Numbered from the stretch's first letter, positions 9,901-17,501 are shown. The stretch is DNA of 64,000 bases from Sulfurospirillum oryzae (GCF_025770725.1 NZ_JANZKZ010000001.1:496001-560000); one strand, 5' to 3'. Program-made: numbers and translations. Notes: a model not told the origin generated them from the letters alone.

Positions 9901-10573
9901 TCTCTTTTTCACCTTTGGCATTGGTGAAGCTGTACTTTTTTGCTTGTGCGTAGATGCGACTCAACCGCTTGACCAACTCCGAAACGGTCTCTTCATACGC
10001 TAGGGCGTTAATCTGCGAAAAGAGCGTTGAGATTTTGATAGAGATATAGTCAACATTAGGATTTTCAAGCACTTTAAGGTACTTTTCGATGCGCTCTTCT
10101 GCTTCTTCTTCGCCTAACACGACTTCGCCGATGAGATTGATATTAACACGTGTGCCCTCACTTTTACGTTTAGCCAAGTGAGCGTTAAATGGCTCATCTT
10201 CGCCTTTTAAGACCACTGTTTTGGTGTCTTCTCTGATGGTGCTGACAAACAGTGGAATGGAGATTTGAGGCAGGTAAATACCTGCGTTGAGAAATAAGAA
10301 GACTAAAAAGCGCTCCGAGGTTGTAAAAAATGATGCCATGTCGTATTTTGAGAAAAGATACTCGATCTGATTGGCAACACGCGTAGGATTTTTACTTCGA
10401 AAGCTCTGATCCATGAGTTCGATCAAAAAGACTTTATCTTTGGGGTGTGAAAGCATTTTATTCATTTTGATGTGGAATTTTTTATCAAAGTCACTCACCA
10501 ACTCGCTGGCTCTATTTTGCCACGTTTCAGCCAAGGCTATCGCACGACTCATCACCTCATTTTGATTTTTCAT
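6977..10573 (-). CDS. putA: Bifunctional proline dehydrogenase / L-glutamate gamma-semialdehyde dehydrogenase PutA
   Basis: PutA (1198 aa) oxidises proline to glutamate in two steps, using FAD in the N-terminal proline dehydrogenase barrel and NAD in the C-terminal aldehyde dehydrogenase. The barrel shows IKMRLVKGANMEMEE; the dehydrogenase half shows PPWNFPIAIPVGG, the LSAETGGK motif and the catalytic Cys in NSGQKCSATS. There is no N-terminal ribbon-helix-helix domain, unlike the autoregulatory 1320-aa E. coli protein. A strong AGGAG precedes the ATG. Upstream lies a repeat shared with a separate RHH gene at 15962, the likely regulator. Two palindrome-related words fall inside the coding region (8634-8643, 8115-8120). 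Confidence 0.95.
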   Translation of the reverse strand: MKNQNEVMSRAIALAETWQNRASELVSDFDKKFHIKMNKMLSHPKDKVFLIELMDQSFRSKNPTRVANQIEYLFSKYDMASFFTTSERFLVFLFLNAGIYLPQISIPLFVSTIREDTKTVVLKGEDEPFNAHLAKRKSEGTRVNINLIGEVVLGEEEAEERIEKYLKVLENPNVDYISIKISTLFSQINALAYEETVSELVKRLSRIYAQAKKYSFTNAKGEKENKFINLDMEEYRDLSLTFSAFTQTLDLAEFQDFRAGIVLQAYLPDSHLWQQKLVEWAKKRVENGGVPIKMRLVKGANMEMEETEAGLRHWEMVTFTQKIDTDSNYKVMGEFALRAENAKYVNIGMASHNLFELAYGYELSREYGTTEYFSMEMLEGMCESARLAIKQISGEVILYAPIAKKEQFTNAIAYLVRRLDENTGVENFIRYSFGLKVGTPEWETQKQKFMASFENAKHIFIGAKRQQNRLTEKWENYEGGSFFTGYYHGEADTDFILPPNKEWARGIRAKWKKKAGEALGIAPVVVGGELILEREVKEVIDKSQLGEGVICGKYAIATKEDLEKAIAVAVEDKDGWRSLSVSERQKVLCLVANKVRAKRADLIGVAAAEVGKVFSETDVEVSEAIDFLEFYGHSARYFEGYKNLTCKGKGVGVVTPPWNFPIAIPVGGISAALAAGNCVIIKPASAAALCAYELCQCFWEAGVSQNTLQFVPCSGSLAGEHLIKNEKVDFVILTGGEETAYKMLESRPNLLLSAETGGKDATIVTAMSDRDQAIKNVIHSAFSNSGQKCSATSLLILEEEVYNDPHFKAGLIDAAKSLHVGSVWDFTNRLGTLANPVSGALKHALENLEVGESWALAPSYADENEYMLKPCIKWGVKEGSFCHMNELFGPVLSVMCAKDLKHAIEIVNATGYGLTSGIESLDEREVAYWKKHLKAGNLYINRGTTGAVVLRQPFGGLGKSAVGAGRKAGIHNYITQFMDFEEVAVPKINHSVSHKFIHLIEGWSDGCSKGAHVGFKEDFEKLSLALGSYFENYEEEFSKEKDFVKVRGEDNLFRYLPLSKITIRVSKEDGLFDVMSRILAAKIAKIALHVSIDMSVEDSVVSFLYENKESILEPHDTLVREDEMNFTRSFDRVDKIFYAHEALISAFVYQEAAKKAKCIVRSKPLMEGRVELLHYFAEQSISHSYHRYGNLGARGIKA

Positions 10574-10606
10574 TGTCTCTCCTTCTAGAGTTTTTTATAT
10601 TAATTT

Positions 10607-10631
10607 AGTAGTACTAAAAGTAGTACTTTTT
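10607..10631 (-). promoter_or_regulatory. Candidate put operator (tandem AGTAGTACT)
   Basis: Two copies of AGTAGTACT at 10607-10615 and 10619-10627, 12 bp apart, sit 34-58 bp upstream of the putA start. Bases 10612-10631 are identical to 16214-16233, upstream of the ribbon-helix-helix gene. Tandem sites with one-turn spacing are typical of RHH repressors. Binding itself is inference. Confidence 0.6.
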
Positions 10632-10651
10632 TTGTCATAGAAAAATTGGGC

Positions 10652-10682
10652 AAAAAAAACCGCCTGCCAAAACGGCAGACGG
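10652..10682 (-). terminator. Rho-independent terminator of the liv operon
   Basis: On the minus strand a 9-bp stem (10674-10682 with 10660-10668, one G-T pair) and 5-base loop are followed by eight T residues. It lies 15 bp after the livF stop. Confidence 0.92.
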
Positions 10683-10697
10683 CTTTTACATGTAACC

Positions 10698-11414
10698 TTA
10701 CTTTTTCTTACCCAAATACGCCTCTTGTATCATTTCTGAGTTCAATAACTCCTCACTGTTTCCACTGTGTGTTATTTTTCCAAGTTCTAAAACATAGCCG
10801 CGATTGGCAAGTTTGAGTGCCGCTTTGGCATTTTGCTCAACGAGCAATACGGTAACACCTGACTTACTGATTTCTTTAATCGCTTTAAAAATCACCTTGA
10901 CCAAAACAGGCGCAAGCCCAAGGCTTGGTTCATCAAGGATGAGGAGTTTTGGCTTACTCATAATGGCTCTACCGATGGCTAACATCTGCTGTTCGCCACC
11001 ACTAAGCGTTCCCGCAAGCTGTTTTTTGCGCTCATGCAGACGAGGTAATATTTGGTAAATCCATTCAAGCGTTTGCTCATCGTACTTTTTCAAACTGTAC
11101 GCACCCATCATTAAGTTCTCTTCCACACTGAGTGTCCCAAAAACACGTCTTCCCTCAGGTGAATGGCTCATGCCAAGACTCACAATCTCATGCGCAGGTG
11201 TTTGCGTGATCTCTTTGCCATCAAAAAGAATGCTTCCAGAACTTGATTTCAAAAGTCCGCTGATGGTACGAAGCGTTGTGGTTTTCCCTGCGCCATTAGC
11301 ACCTAATATCGTAACCACTTCACCCTTATTGACGTAAAGATCAATGCCTTTAATCGCTTCGATGGCTCCATAGTTTACATGTAAGCCTTTTACTTCGAGT
11401 AATTTCTCATTCAT
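10698..11414 (-). CDS. livF: Branched-chain-type amino acid ABC transporter ATPase LivF
   Basis: Second ATPase (238 aa) of a hydrophobic amino acid transporter. Walker A GANGAGKT is at residues 38-45, signature LSGGEQQML near 140 and Walker B LLILDEPSLGL near 160; the spacing and C-terminal EAYLG mark LivF rather than LivG. The ATG at 11414 overlaps the livG stop by 8 bp (ATGAATGA) with GAGG upstream, so I prefer it to start codons at 11423 or 11438. A palindrome copy encodes LHVN at residues 11-14. Confidence 0.93.
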   Translation of the reverse strand: MNEKLLEVKGLHVNYGAIEAIKGIDLYVNKGEVVTILGANGAGKTTTLRTISGLLKSSSGSILFDGKEITQTPAHEIVSLGMSHSPEGRRVFGTLSVEENLMMGAYSLKKYDEQTLEWIYQILPRLHERKKQLAGTLSGGEQQMLAIGRAIMSKPKLLILDEPSLGLAPVLVKVIFKAIKEISKSGVTVLLVEQNAKAALKLANRGYVLELGKITHSGNSEELLNSEMIQEAYLGKKK

Positions 11415-12189
11415 CTTCGTCATCCTCATCACTTCCAATGTACGCTTCTATAACGACAGGATCGTCTTGAACAAAGGATGGTACACCTTCGCTTATTTTT
11501 GCTCCAAAGTTAATGACCGTGATGTATTCGGTCAAACTCATGACCATCTCCATGTCATGTTCAATCATCATGATGGTCACACCCATCGCTTGAATTTTGC
11601 GAATGGTTTGGGTAAGCTCCAACGTCTCGTTTTCATTCAGACCCGCAGCAGGTTCATCCAAAATGAGAAGCTCAGGCTCTGCCGCAAGCGCTCTTGCCAT
11701 CTCGATACGACGCTGAATGCCATAGGAGAGATCGCCCGCAGGGGTTGAGGCATACTCTGAAAGGTTGAAAAACGCCATCAATTCGCCTACTTTTTCCCAA
11801 TTCTCTTTTTCATCTCTGTAATACGCAGGAGTAGGAATCACCCCGTTGTACCAACGCTGTTTAGACTTGATGTGACGACCTGACATAATGTTTTCTGCCA
11901 CGCTCATCTCAGCAAACAGACGAATGGTTTGAAAAGTTCTCAAAATGCCAAGTTCCGCAATTTTATAAGGATTAATGCCCTTAATATCGTGACCTTTCCA
12001 CAAAATTTGCCCAATTTCAGGGCGATAAATGCCTGTTATGCAGTTAAACAAAGTTGTTTTTCCCGCACCATTAGGTCCGATAATGCCATATATCTGCCCT
12101 TTTTTGACCTTCATAGAGAGATCGTTAATGGCAACGAGTCCTTGAAAATACTTACTCACATGGCTAATTTCTAAGATATACTCGCTCAT
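11407..12189 (-). CDS. livG: Branched-chain-type amino acid ABC transporter ATPase LivG
   Basis: LivG (260 aa) is the first ATPase of the HAAT-type importer. Walker A GPNGAGKT is at residues 38-45, signature LSYGIQRRIEMARAL near 175 and Walker B LLILDEPAAGLN near 195, with the LivG-specific long insert between. The acidic tail (GSDEDDEDE) is unusual. It overlaps livM by 4 bp (ATGA), so the genes are translationally coupled. Confidence 0.95.
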   Translation of the reverse strand: MSEYILEISHVSKYFQGLVAINDLSMKVKKGQIYGIIGPNGAGKTTLFNCITGIYRPEIGQILWKGHDIKGINPYKIAELGILRTFQTIRLFAEMSVAENIMSGRHIKSKQRWYNGVIPTPAYYRDEKENWEKVGELMAFFNLSEYASTPAGDLSYGIQRRIEMARALAAEPELLILDEPAAGLNENETLELTQTIRKIQAMGVTIMMIEHDMEMVMSLTEYITVINFGAKISEGVPSFVQDDPVVIEAYIGSDEDDEDE

Positions 12190-13139
12190 TTGACCTCCTC
12201 CTTTTTAAGGAAGCTTGGAATGTTACCAAAGCGAACAGGCCAAATACCACGCGGTCTTAAAATCATCGTCAAAATCATCGCGATACCAAAGACCAAGTAA
12301 CGCGCTGTCTCAAACTCTCTAAACATTTCAGGCAATACAAACATGACAAAAGTACCGATTAAAACACCCGGCAAGGAAGCAGAACCGCCTACCAAAACAA
12401 TCGTAAAGAACATAATGGACTGTGTGACATTAAACGCTTCTGGACTGACCGCTGAGTACTGCACCGAAAACATACTACCCGCCGCCCCTGCAATACCTGC
12501 GCCCAAAATAAAAGCATAGAGTTTGTAGTAACGCACATTGATCCCCATACTTTGCGCGGCAATTTCATCTTTATGAATGTAAAACATCGCTCGCCCAAAT
12601 TTACTACGATCTAAATTTCGCATGATAAACAGTGTTATGCCCAAAAGGATAAACGCCATATAATACATGTGCGTTTGAGAAGAAAAGTCAAAGCCAAGTA
12701 CCCTTACAACATCAATGCCAAAGAGACCGTTTGGACCTCCGGTTAAGCCAAAAACATCGTTTTGCAACACTTGAATAAAGATGATGTTAAAGCCAATGGT
12801 TGCCACCAATAAGTAGTCTCCTCGAAGATGAATGATGGGGAATACCAAAATAAAAGCAACCAACATAGGAACCAGTACCGCAGGCGCCCATGTTGCTAAA
12901 ATGGGAAGTCCAAAGTGAACATTCAAAATAGCGGTTGTGTAGGCTCCAAGTCCAAAAAACATCGCATGGCCCATGTGAAAAACACCCGCGCGCCCCAAGA
13001 TGATGTCTTGAGAAAGTGCCACGACAGAGAAGACCAAAAAGGTTGTTCCTACCGCCAACCATGCAGAGTCCACAAAGAGTGGGAAGAAGCCCATGAAAAT
13101 AAGTAGCGTCATCGCTATAAGACTGGTTTTATTCATCAT
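12186..13139 (-). CDS. livM: Branched-chain-type amino acid ABC transporter permease LivM
   Basis: Inner-membrane permease (317 aa) with about nine hydrophobic helices and the family motif GRAGVFHMGHAMFFGLGAY near residue 50. The EAA-type loop QSMGINVRYYKLYAFILGAG lies near 200. It overlaps livH and livG by 4 bp each, which makes a fixed order H-M-G-F. Confidence 0.95.
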   Translation of the reverse strand: MMNKTSLIAMTLLIFMGFFPLFVDSAWLAVGTTFLVFSVVALSQDIILGRAGVFHMGHAMFFGLGAYTTAILNVHFGLPILATWAPAVLVPMLVAFILVFPIIHLRGDYLLVATIGFNIIFIQVLQNDVFGLTGGPNGLFGIDVVRVLGFDFSSQTHMYYMAFILLGITLFIMRNLDRSKFGRAMFYIHKDEIAAQSMGINVRYYKLYAFILGAGIAGAAGSMFSVQYSAVSPEAFNVTQSIMFFTIVLVGGSASLPGVLIGTFVMFVLPEMFREFETARYLVFGIAMILTMILRPRGIWPVRFGNIPSFLKKEEVK

Positions 13140-14038
13140 ACTTTCTCCGCCACAGTTTCGCCAAGGATGCCCGTTGGTCTAAAGACAAGAATCACAATGA
13201 GAAGCACAAATGTAAACGTTTCTGCCCATTGGGTTGAGATGTAGCCTGTAATCATGGCATTAAAAAGTCCCAAAAGAAGACCTCCAAGCATCGCACCAGG
13301 AATATTGCCAATGCCTCCCATAATTGCCGCAACAAAGGCATTGAGTCCATACATCCAGCCCATATCAAACGTAACACCTCGATAGTACGTTCCTATGAAA
13401 AGCCCCGCTACAGCTCCCAAAGTTGAGCCTATGATGAAGATAATCATAATAATGCGACCCACATTAATGCCCATCAGCTTTGCCGCGTCTTGATCAATCG
13501 CGACGGCTCGAATAGCCGTGCCAATTTTTGTTTGGTGAATAAAAAAGTAAAGCCCTACCATCAAAACCGATGAAAGCCCCAAAATCATCACTTGCGTAAA
13601 GGTAATGACAATGCCACCGATCTCCCAAATCGTTGAAGGGAAAAGGTCGGAAGGAAATATCTTCATATTGGGTCCCCAAATGAGCATAATGGAATTTTGA
13701 ATCACCAATCCTGCGCCTAAAGCTGAAACCACGGCACTTAAACGTGGTGCTGTTCGTAAAGGTCTGTATGCGAGACGTTCAAGAAGCACACCCACAAAAG
13801 CAACGATAGCAGCCGTAAAAACAAAAACTGTGATGACCGCAATCAATGAAGTAACACTCTCTCCAAAAATTTGGGCATAAACACTGAGCCCTATAAAGGC
13901 TGAAAAAGCAACGAGGTCACCGTGCGCGAAGTTGATCAGTCGCATAACGCCATAAACCATTGTGTACCCAAGAGCTACAAGCGCATAGAGGCTTCCAATC
14001 GTAAGGCCATTGACCATTTGTTGTAAGAAAATATCCAT
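13136..14038 (-). CDS. livH: Branched-chain-type amino acid ABC transporter permease LivH
   Basis: Permease partner of LivM (300 aa), opening LQQMVNGLTIGSLYALVALGYTMVYGV, the LivH hallmark, with about eight further membrane helices and the conserved loop AAKLMGINVGRIIMIIF near residue 190. It follows livK after a strong stem-loop. The transported substrate cannot be read from sequence; location beside putA makes proline or a related amino acid possible. Confidence 0.95.
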   Translation of the reverse strand: MDIFLQQMVNGLTIGSLYALVALGYTMVYGVMRLINFAHGDLVAFSAFIGLSVYAQIFGESVTSLIAVITVFVFTAAIVAFVGVLLERLAYRPLRTAPRLSAVVSALGAGLVIQNSIMLIWGPNMKIFPSDLFPSTIWEIGGIVITFTQVMILGLSSVLMVGLYFFIHQTKIGTAIRAVAIDQDAAKLMGINVGRIIMIIFIIGSTLGAVAGLFIGTYYRGVTFDMGWMYGLNAFVAAIMGGIGNIPGAMLGGLLLGLFNAMITGYISTQWAETFTFVLLIVILVFRPTGILGETVAEKV

Positions 14039-14063
14039 AAGATAACCTTATCCTAATGTAATT

Positions 14064-14096
14064 GCATGCCAAAGAGAAACTTTCTCCTTGGCAATG
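14064..14096 (-). promoter_or_regulatory. Stem-loop in the livK-livH spacer
   Basis: Bases 14067-14079 pair with 14081-14093 almost perfectly (TGCCAAGGAGAAA against TTTCTCTTTGGCA on the minus strand), extended by GCAT on the outside. A strong hairpin after a binding-protein gene usually protects the upstream mRNA or lets only part of transcription through. No T-run follows. Confidence 0.6.
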
Positions 14097-14117
14097 CGAG
14101 TTATATCCGCAAAATAC

Positions 14118-15245
14118 TTATTGATAGACGATCTTATAGCTCTTATCTGCTTGAACTTCATAAGTCATGTAGCCTCCGCCAATGCGCTCACCATCTTCTC
14201 TAAAGGTCACAGGGCCTGTAATGCCTGGGAAATCTTTGAGTTTGTGCAAGTTCTCAGCGATGACTTTAGTATCTTCTGATTTGGTTTGCTCCATTGTATG
14301 GAGAATCGCACGAAGACCATCAACATTCATAAGTGACCAGATAGAAGCTGGCATCATGTTGAATTTTGCTTTGTAGTCCACTAAAAAGGTTTTAGCGATG
14401 TCATACGGTAAAAGATCTGGCGTTGGAACGTTGATAAGGAGTGTTCCTTTGGCACTATCGCCTGCTAGTTTCATGTAATCAGGGTTGTCATTGGAGTCAC
14501 CACCAACAAAGTCCGCTTTGATGCCAAGCTGAATTTGTTGCGCACGCAATAATCCACCATCTGTGTAGTAGCCACTAAAATAGATAACATCGGGATCCAT
14601 TGATTTGATTTTTGTCAAAGTCGCTGTAAAGTTTTGAGAGCCTGATTTGATTTTGCCTTCATAAATGATGTTGGCATTTTTAGCTTTAAGCGCTTTGATT
14701 GTAGCATCGGCTAAGTCAGTTGAATAGCTTGAATAGTCTGAGAGAATAACGATTTTTTTGTACTGTTTTCCGTCCACAAAATATTTCGCTGTGTAGTCTG
14801 CTTCAGCACTGTTTGGGAATGAATTTCTGAAAAATGTCCAGTATTTGTGTGCGATCAAAGAGTCACTCGTACCATCGCTGGTTTGAAGCACGCCTGCTCT
14901 GTTATAGGTCGTTTGTGCCGCTTCGGTTGCACCTGAAGTGTAAGAACCAATGACCGCTTTAACGCCTTCATTGACCAGTTTTTTCGCACAAATCGCTGCT
15001 TGTTGTGCGGTACCTTGGTCATCGCACGTTACAACTTCGATTTTTTTGCCTAAAACGCCACCTTTGGCATTGTATTGATCAACGATAAGCTTAACGCCGT
15101 TGTCGATGCTTTGACCTTCATTGGCATACTGCCCCGTAATGGGTGCTTGAACACCAATTTTAATCACATCTGCTGCAATACTTGCACTGACAAGCACCGA
15201 ACATACTGCTAAAGAAGCAGTCAACTTTGGAAACATTTTCTTCAT
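14118..15245 (-). CDS. livK: Branched-chain-type amino acid ABC transporter substrate-binding protein
   Basis: Periplasmic binding protein (375 aa) of the HAAT system. A signal peptide occupies about residues 1-23 (KLTASLAVCSVLVSASIAA); the mature part opens VIKIGVQAPITGQYANEG and has the CDDQGTAQQAA motif, both typical of LivJ/LivK. I chose ATG 15245 because AGGAG lies 5 bp upstream; a GTG at 15251 would overlap that site. First gene of the transporter set; a palindrome copy lies upstream. Confidence 0.93.
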   Translation of the reverse strand: MKKMFPKLTASLAVCSVLVSASIAADVIKIGVQAPITGQYANEGQSIDNGVKLIVDQYNAKGGVLGKKIEVVTCDDQGTAQQAAICAKKLVNEGVKAVIGSYTSGATEAAQTTYNRAGVLQTSDGTSDSLIAHKYWTFFRNSFPNSAEADYTAKYFVDGKQYKKIVILSDYSSYSTDLADATIKALKAKNANIIYEGKIKSGSQNFTATLTKIKSMDPDVIYFSGYYTDGGLLRAQQIQLGIKADFVGGDSNDNPDYMKLAGDSAKGTLLINVPTPDLLPYDIAKTFLVDYKAKFNMMPASIWSLMNVDGLRAILHTMEQTKSEDTKVIAENLHKLKDFPGITGPVTFREDGERIGGGYMTYEVQADKSYKIVYQ

Positions 15246-15283
15246 TCTCACTCCTTTTAAAATTTTAAAATCTCATTTCAGCA

Positions 15284-15297
15284 CTTTACATGTAAAG
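15284..15297. repeat. TTTACATGTAAA palindrome upstream of livK
   Basis: CTTTACATGTAAAG, a perfect 14-bp palindrome in the 67-bp spacer between the unknown gene at 15313 and livK. Confidence 0.9.
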
Positions 15298-15312
15298 CAG
15301 TGAAATCAGACT

Positions 15313-15969
15313 TTATTTAGGCTCTATCACATAACATCCTGCCATCCACTCACCCACCTCCTCAACTTCGCGTATTGGCGTTGCGATCCATTTAGACTGA
15401 AGCATTGGGAAATGGCTCACCACCTCATCAAAACTGGCAATGATCTCAGGAACGCGTTTTGTTAGCTTTTTTCGTGCTTGGGGTGAAAGGTCTGAATAAA
15501 ATGCAAACACACCATAATCAAGCGTTGAGTCTTCCTTGCTTTTTCGCTGAAGCATTTTGCACAAACGTTCTATCTCAAAACTATACTCAGCCTTTACATT
15601 GCACACACCATTTTTCAGTGTTATAATCACTCTTGAAATGGAGTCATTGTGGTTTTGATGCACAGACCTCTCATCTAACGTAATGCTAAAAACACCTTGA
15701 GAGAGCGCATTTTTTTCCATAAAAGCTTTAAAGGCTTTACGATTGGGCAGAGAACAACGCAAAATATCTGAAACCGTAGCATCGATGAAAACTTCAGGCG
15801 CATTTTCAATACAGCTCAAGGCTTGTGCGACATGAATGGAGAGAATTTTTTGAGGACCGTTAGAGAGTGAAAGTCTGTTGTTCGTCCAAAAAAGAAAGTT
15901 TTGTTCCGCTTTACTGATACCATCCAAAATGGCTTGCACAACAACGGTTTGCGCTGGAAAATTACTCAT
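15313..15969 (-). CDS. Protein of unknown family, coupled to an RHH regulator
   Basis: A 218-aa soluble protein I do not recognise. It has no signal peptide or membrane helix; the middle (about residues 85-135) alternates beta-like segments (GVFSITLDERS, SRVIITLKNGVCNVKAEYSFEIE) and the C-terminus ends with WMAGCYVIEP. The ATG at 15969 overlaps the RHH stop by 8 bp (ATGAGTAA) with GAGG upstream, better than the GTG/ATG at 16002. The coupled pair resembles an antitoxin-toxin or regulator-sensor arrangement, but neither is shown; it sits between the RHH gene and the liv operon on the same strand. Confidence 0.7.
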   Translation of the reverse strand: MSNFPAQTVVVQAILDGISKAEQNFLFWTNNRLSLSNGPQKILSIHVAQALSCIENAPEVFIDATVSDILRCSLPNRKAFKAFMEKNALSQGVFSITLDERSVHQNHNDSISRVIITLKNGVCNVKAEYSFEIERLCKMLQRKSKEDSTLDYGVFAFYSDLSPQARKKLTKRVPEIIASFDEVVSHFPMLQSKWIATPIREVEEVGEWMAGCYVIEPK

Positions 15970-16186
15970 AATAGTTTTCCTCAACTTCTTGTATAATGCC
16001 ACTTTCCATTAAGATGTCTTCAATGAGTCTGTTTTTTGAGATATTAAGTGAATTGGAGAGTTTACCAAGGGCGATGTCGAGCTTCGCATCAATCTTGATG
16101 GTCAGTTGCGCAATCTCACGTTTCTTGGTCTGATTTTTTTCAATCACACTTTGAATAATCTCTCTGCCAAATTTCTGTTTTGCCAC
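15962..16186 (-). CDS. Ribbon-helix-helix (CopG/Arc-type) regulator
   Basis: A 74-aa protein. After a charged N-terminal 24 residues comes one RHH fold: strand IAQLTIKID, helix LDIALGKLSNSLN, turn ISKN, helix RLIEDILMESG. Such proteins dimerise and bind tandem DNA sites. A GTG at 16186 with AAGG 8 bp upstream gives MAKQKFG; a GTG at 16195 would leave no room for a ribosome site. It is translationally coupled to the unknown gene downstream. Its upstream region carries the same 20-bp sequence as putA, so autoregulation and control of put are likely. Confidence 0.8.
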   Translation of the reverse strand: MAKQKFGREIIQSVIEKNQTKKREIAQLTIKIDAKLDIALGKLSNSLNISKNRLIEDILMESGIIQEVEENYYE

Positions 16187-16208
16187 GTCGCTCACCTTAG
16201 TAAATTTT

Positions 16209-16233
16209 AGGAATACTAAAAGTAGTACTTTTT
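16209..16233 (-). promoter_or_regulatory. Candidate operator upstream of the RHH gene
   Basis: AGTAGTACT at 16221-16229 and a degenerate copy AGGAATACT at 16209-16217 keep the 12-bp spacing seen before putA. Bases 16214-16233 match 10612-10631 exactly. Confidence 0.6.
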
Positions 16234-16420
16234 GTTCAACAAGGAAATCTTAATACATTTTTGTGAAATTTACTCAAATTTCGATGATGAAATTTTAAAC
16301 AAAGCGTATGATTTCTTGAATTCACCCATTCATAAGAGCCATTTTAAGGCAAATTTTAGTGTATTGAGTCCTGAAAACATTTTTTGACCAAGTTACCAAA
16401 GGTATCATTACAACTCACTT

Positions 16421-16429
16421 TGCTATAAT
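16421..16429 (+). promoter_or_regulatory. Extended -10 promoter of ydfG
   Basis: TGCTATAAT at 16421-16429 is a consensus extended -10 box, 23 bp before the ydfG start. There is no good -35, as is common in this phylum. Confidence 0.6.
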
Positions 16430-16452
16430 TGAAAAAAATGTAAAGGATGCGC

Positions 16453-17208
16453 ATGTCAAAAATCGTCTTGATTACCGGTGCTACTTCAGGCTTTGGAGAA
16501 GCAACCGCTGAAAAGTTCGCTAAAGCTGGCTATAAAGTCATCGTCACAGGTCGTCGCAAAGAACGATTGGAGGCACTTAAAGAGCGTTTGTCCACCTGCG
16601 ATATACTGCCTCTTTGTTTTGATGTGACCCAAAAAGAAGAGGTATTTAATGCGATCTCGTCTTTGCCAAAAGAGTATAAAAACATTGATATTTTGGTCAA
16701 TAACGCGGGTCTTGCTTTGGGCTTAGAACATGCCAATGAAGCCAGTTTGGATGATTGGGAGAAGATGATTGACACCAACATCAAAGGTTTGCTCTACGTT
16801 ACCAAAGCGGTTCTTCCTATTATGGTCGAGCGCAAAACGGGTTACATCTTTAATATTGGCTCAACCGCTGGTAGCTGGCCTTATGAAGGTGGCAATGTGT
16901 ACGGTGCGACCAAAGCGTTTGTCAAACAGTTCTCACTTAACCTTAGAACCGATCTTAAAGGCACACACGTTCGTGTGACCAACATAGAACCGGGCTTTTC
17001 ACTCACCGAATTTTCCGATGTACGCTTTAAAGGCGATAAAGCAAAAGCGGACTCTGTGTATCAAAACACCACACCGCTTTCCAAAGAGGACATCGCTAAC
17101 GCTATTTTCACACTTGCGGAACTTCCTTCCCATGTGAATGTCAACCGTATCGAGATCATGCCAACCGTTCAAAGTTATGCAGGTCTTAGTGTAGAGCGCA
17201 ACAATTAA
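16453..17208 (+). CDS. ydfG: YdfG-type short-chain dehydrogenase (3-hydroxy acid dehydrogenase)
   Basis: A 251-aa NADP-dependent oxidoreductase. The Rossmann motif TGATSGFGEA is at residues 8-17, NNAG at 83-86, and the catalytic Ser137, Tyr150 and Lys154 are all present. The sequence follows E. coli YdfG closely (GSTAGSWPYEGGNVYGATKAF and the C-terminal MPTVQSYAGLSVER), an enzyme acting on serine, 3-hydroxy acids and malonic semialdehyde. I chose ATG 16453 because AAGGA sits 5 bp upstream; 16447 overlaps it. It starts a plus-strand run of three genes. Confidence 0.92.
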   Translation: MSKIVLITGATSGFGEATAEKFAKAGYKVIVTGRRKERLEALKERLSTCDILPLCFDVTQKEEVFNAISSLPKEYKNIDILVNNAGLALGLEHANEASLDDWEKMIDTNIKGLLYVTKAVLPIMVERKTGYIFNIGSTAGSWPYEGGNVYGATKAFVKQFSLNLRTDLKGTHVRVTNIEPGFSLTEFSDVRFKGDKAKADSVYQNTTPLSKEDIANAIFTLAELPSHVNVNRIEIMPTVQSYAGLSVERNN

Positions 17209-17213
17209 ATCTT

Positions 17214-17245
17214 TTTACATGTAAGGATTTTTCCTTACATGTAAA
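17214..17245 (+). terminator. Hairpin made of two TTACATGTAA copies
   Basis: Two palindromes (17215-17224 and 17235-17244) with GGA/TCC between them form a perfect 14-bp stem with a TTTT loop, 5 bp after the ydfG stop. It looks like a terminator or 3'-end stabiliser between ydfG and the VF530 gene. Confidence 0.7.
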
Positions 17246-17263
17246 CCCATTTTTGAGGAATCA

Positions 17264-17497
17264 ATGAATCAAAACGAACACAACAACAATCCCCTTCATG
17301 GTGTCACGCTAGAGAAACTCATCACAGAATTACAAGCGCATTATGGCTGGGAAAAACTGGATGAAATGATGCGGATGAACTGTTTTCATGTTAATCCTAG
17401 CATCAACTCATGCCTAAAGTTTTTCCGAAAGACCCCTTGGGCACGCGAAAAAATCGAAAAACTCTACATTAACTTTCGTAAAAATCATACAAAGTAA
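17264..17497 (+). CDS. VF530 family DNA-binding protein (DUF2132)
   Basis: A 77-aa protein with the VF530/DUF2132 core NPLHGVTLEKLITELQAHYGWEKL, NCF..NPSINSCLKFFRKTPWAREKIEKLY. The structure of the Vibrio fischeri member resembles DNA-binding domains; its cellular role is not established. A ribosome site (GAGGAA) precedes the ATG. The next gene starts 4 bp after the stop. Confidence 0.88.
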   Translation: MNQNEHNNNPLHGVTLEKLITELQAHYGWEKLDEMMRMNCFHVNPSINSCLKFFRKTPWAREKIEKLYINFRKNHTK

Positions 17498-17501
17498 TTC
17501 C

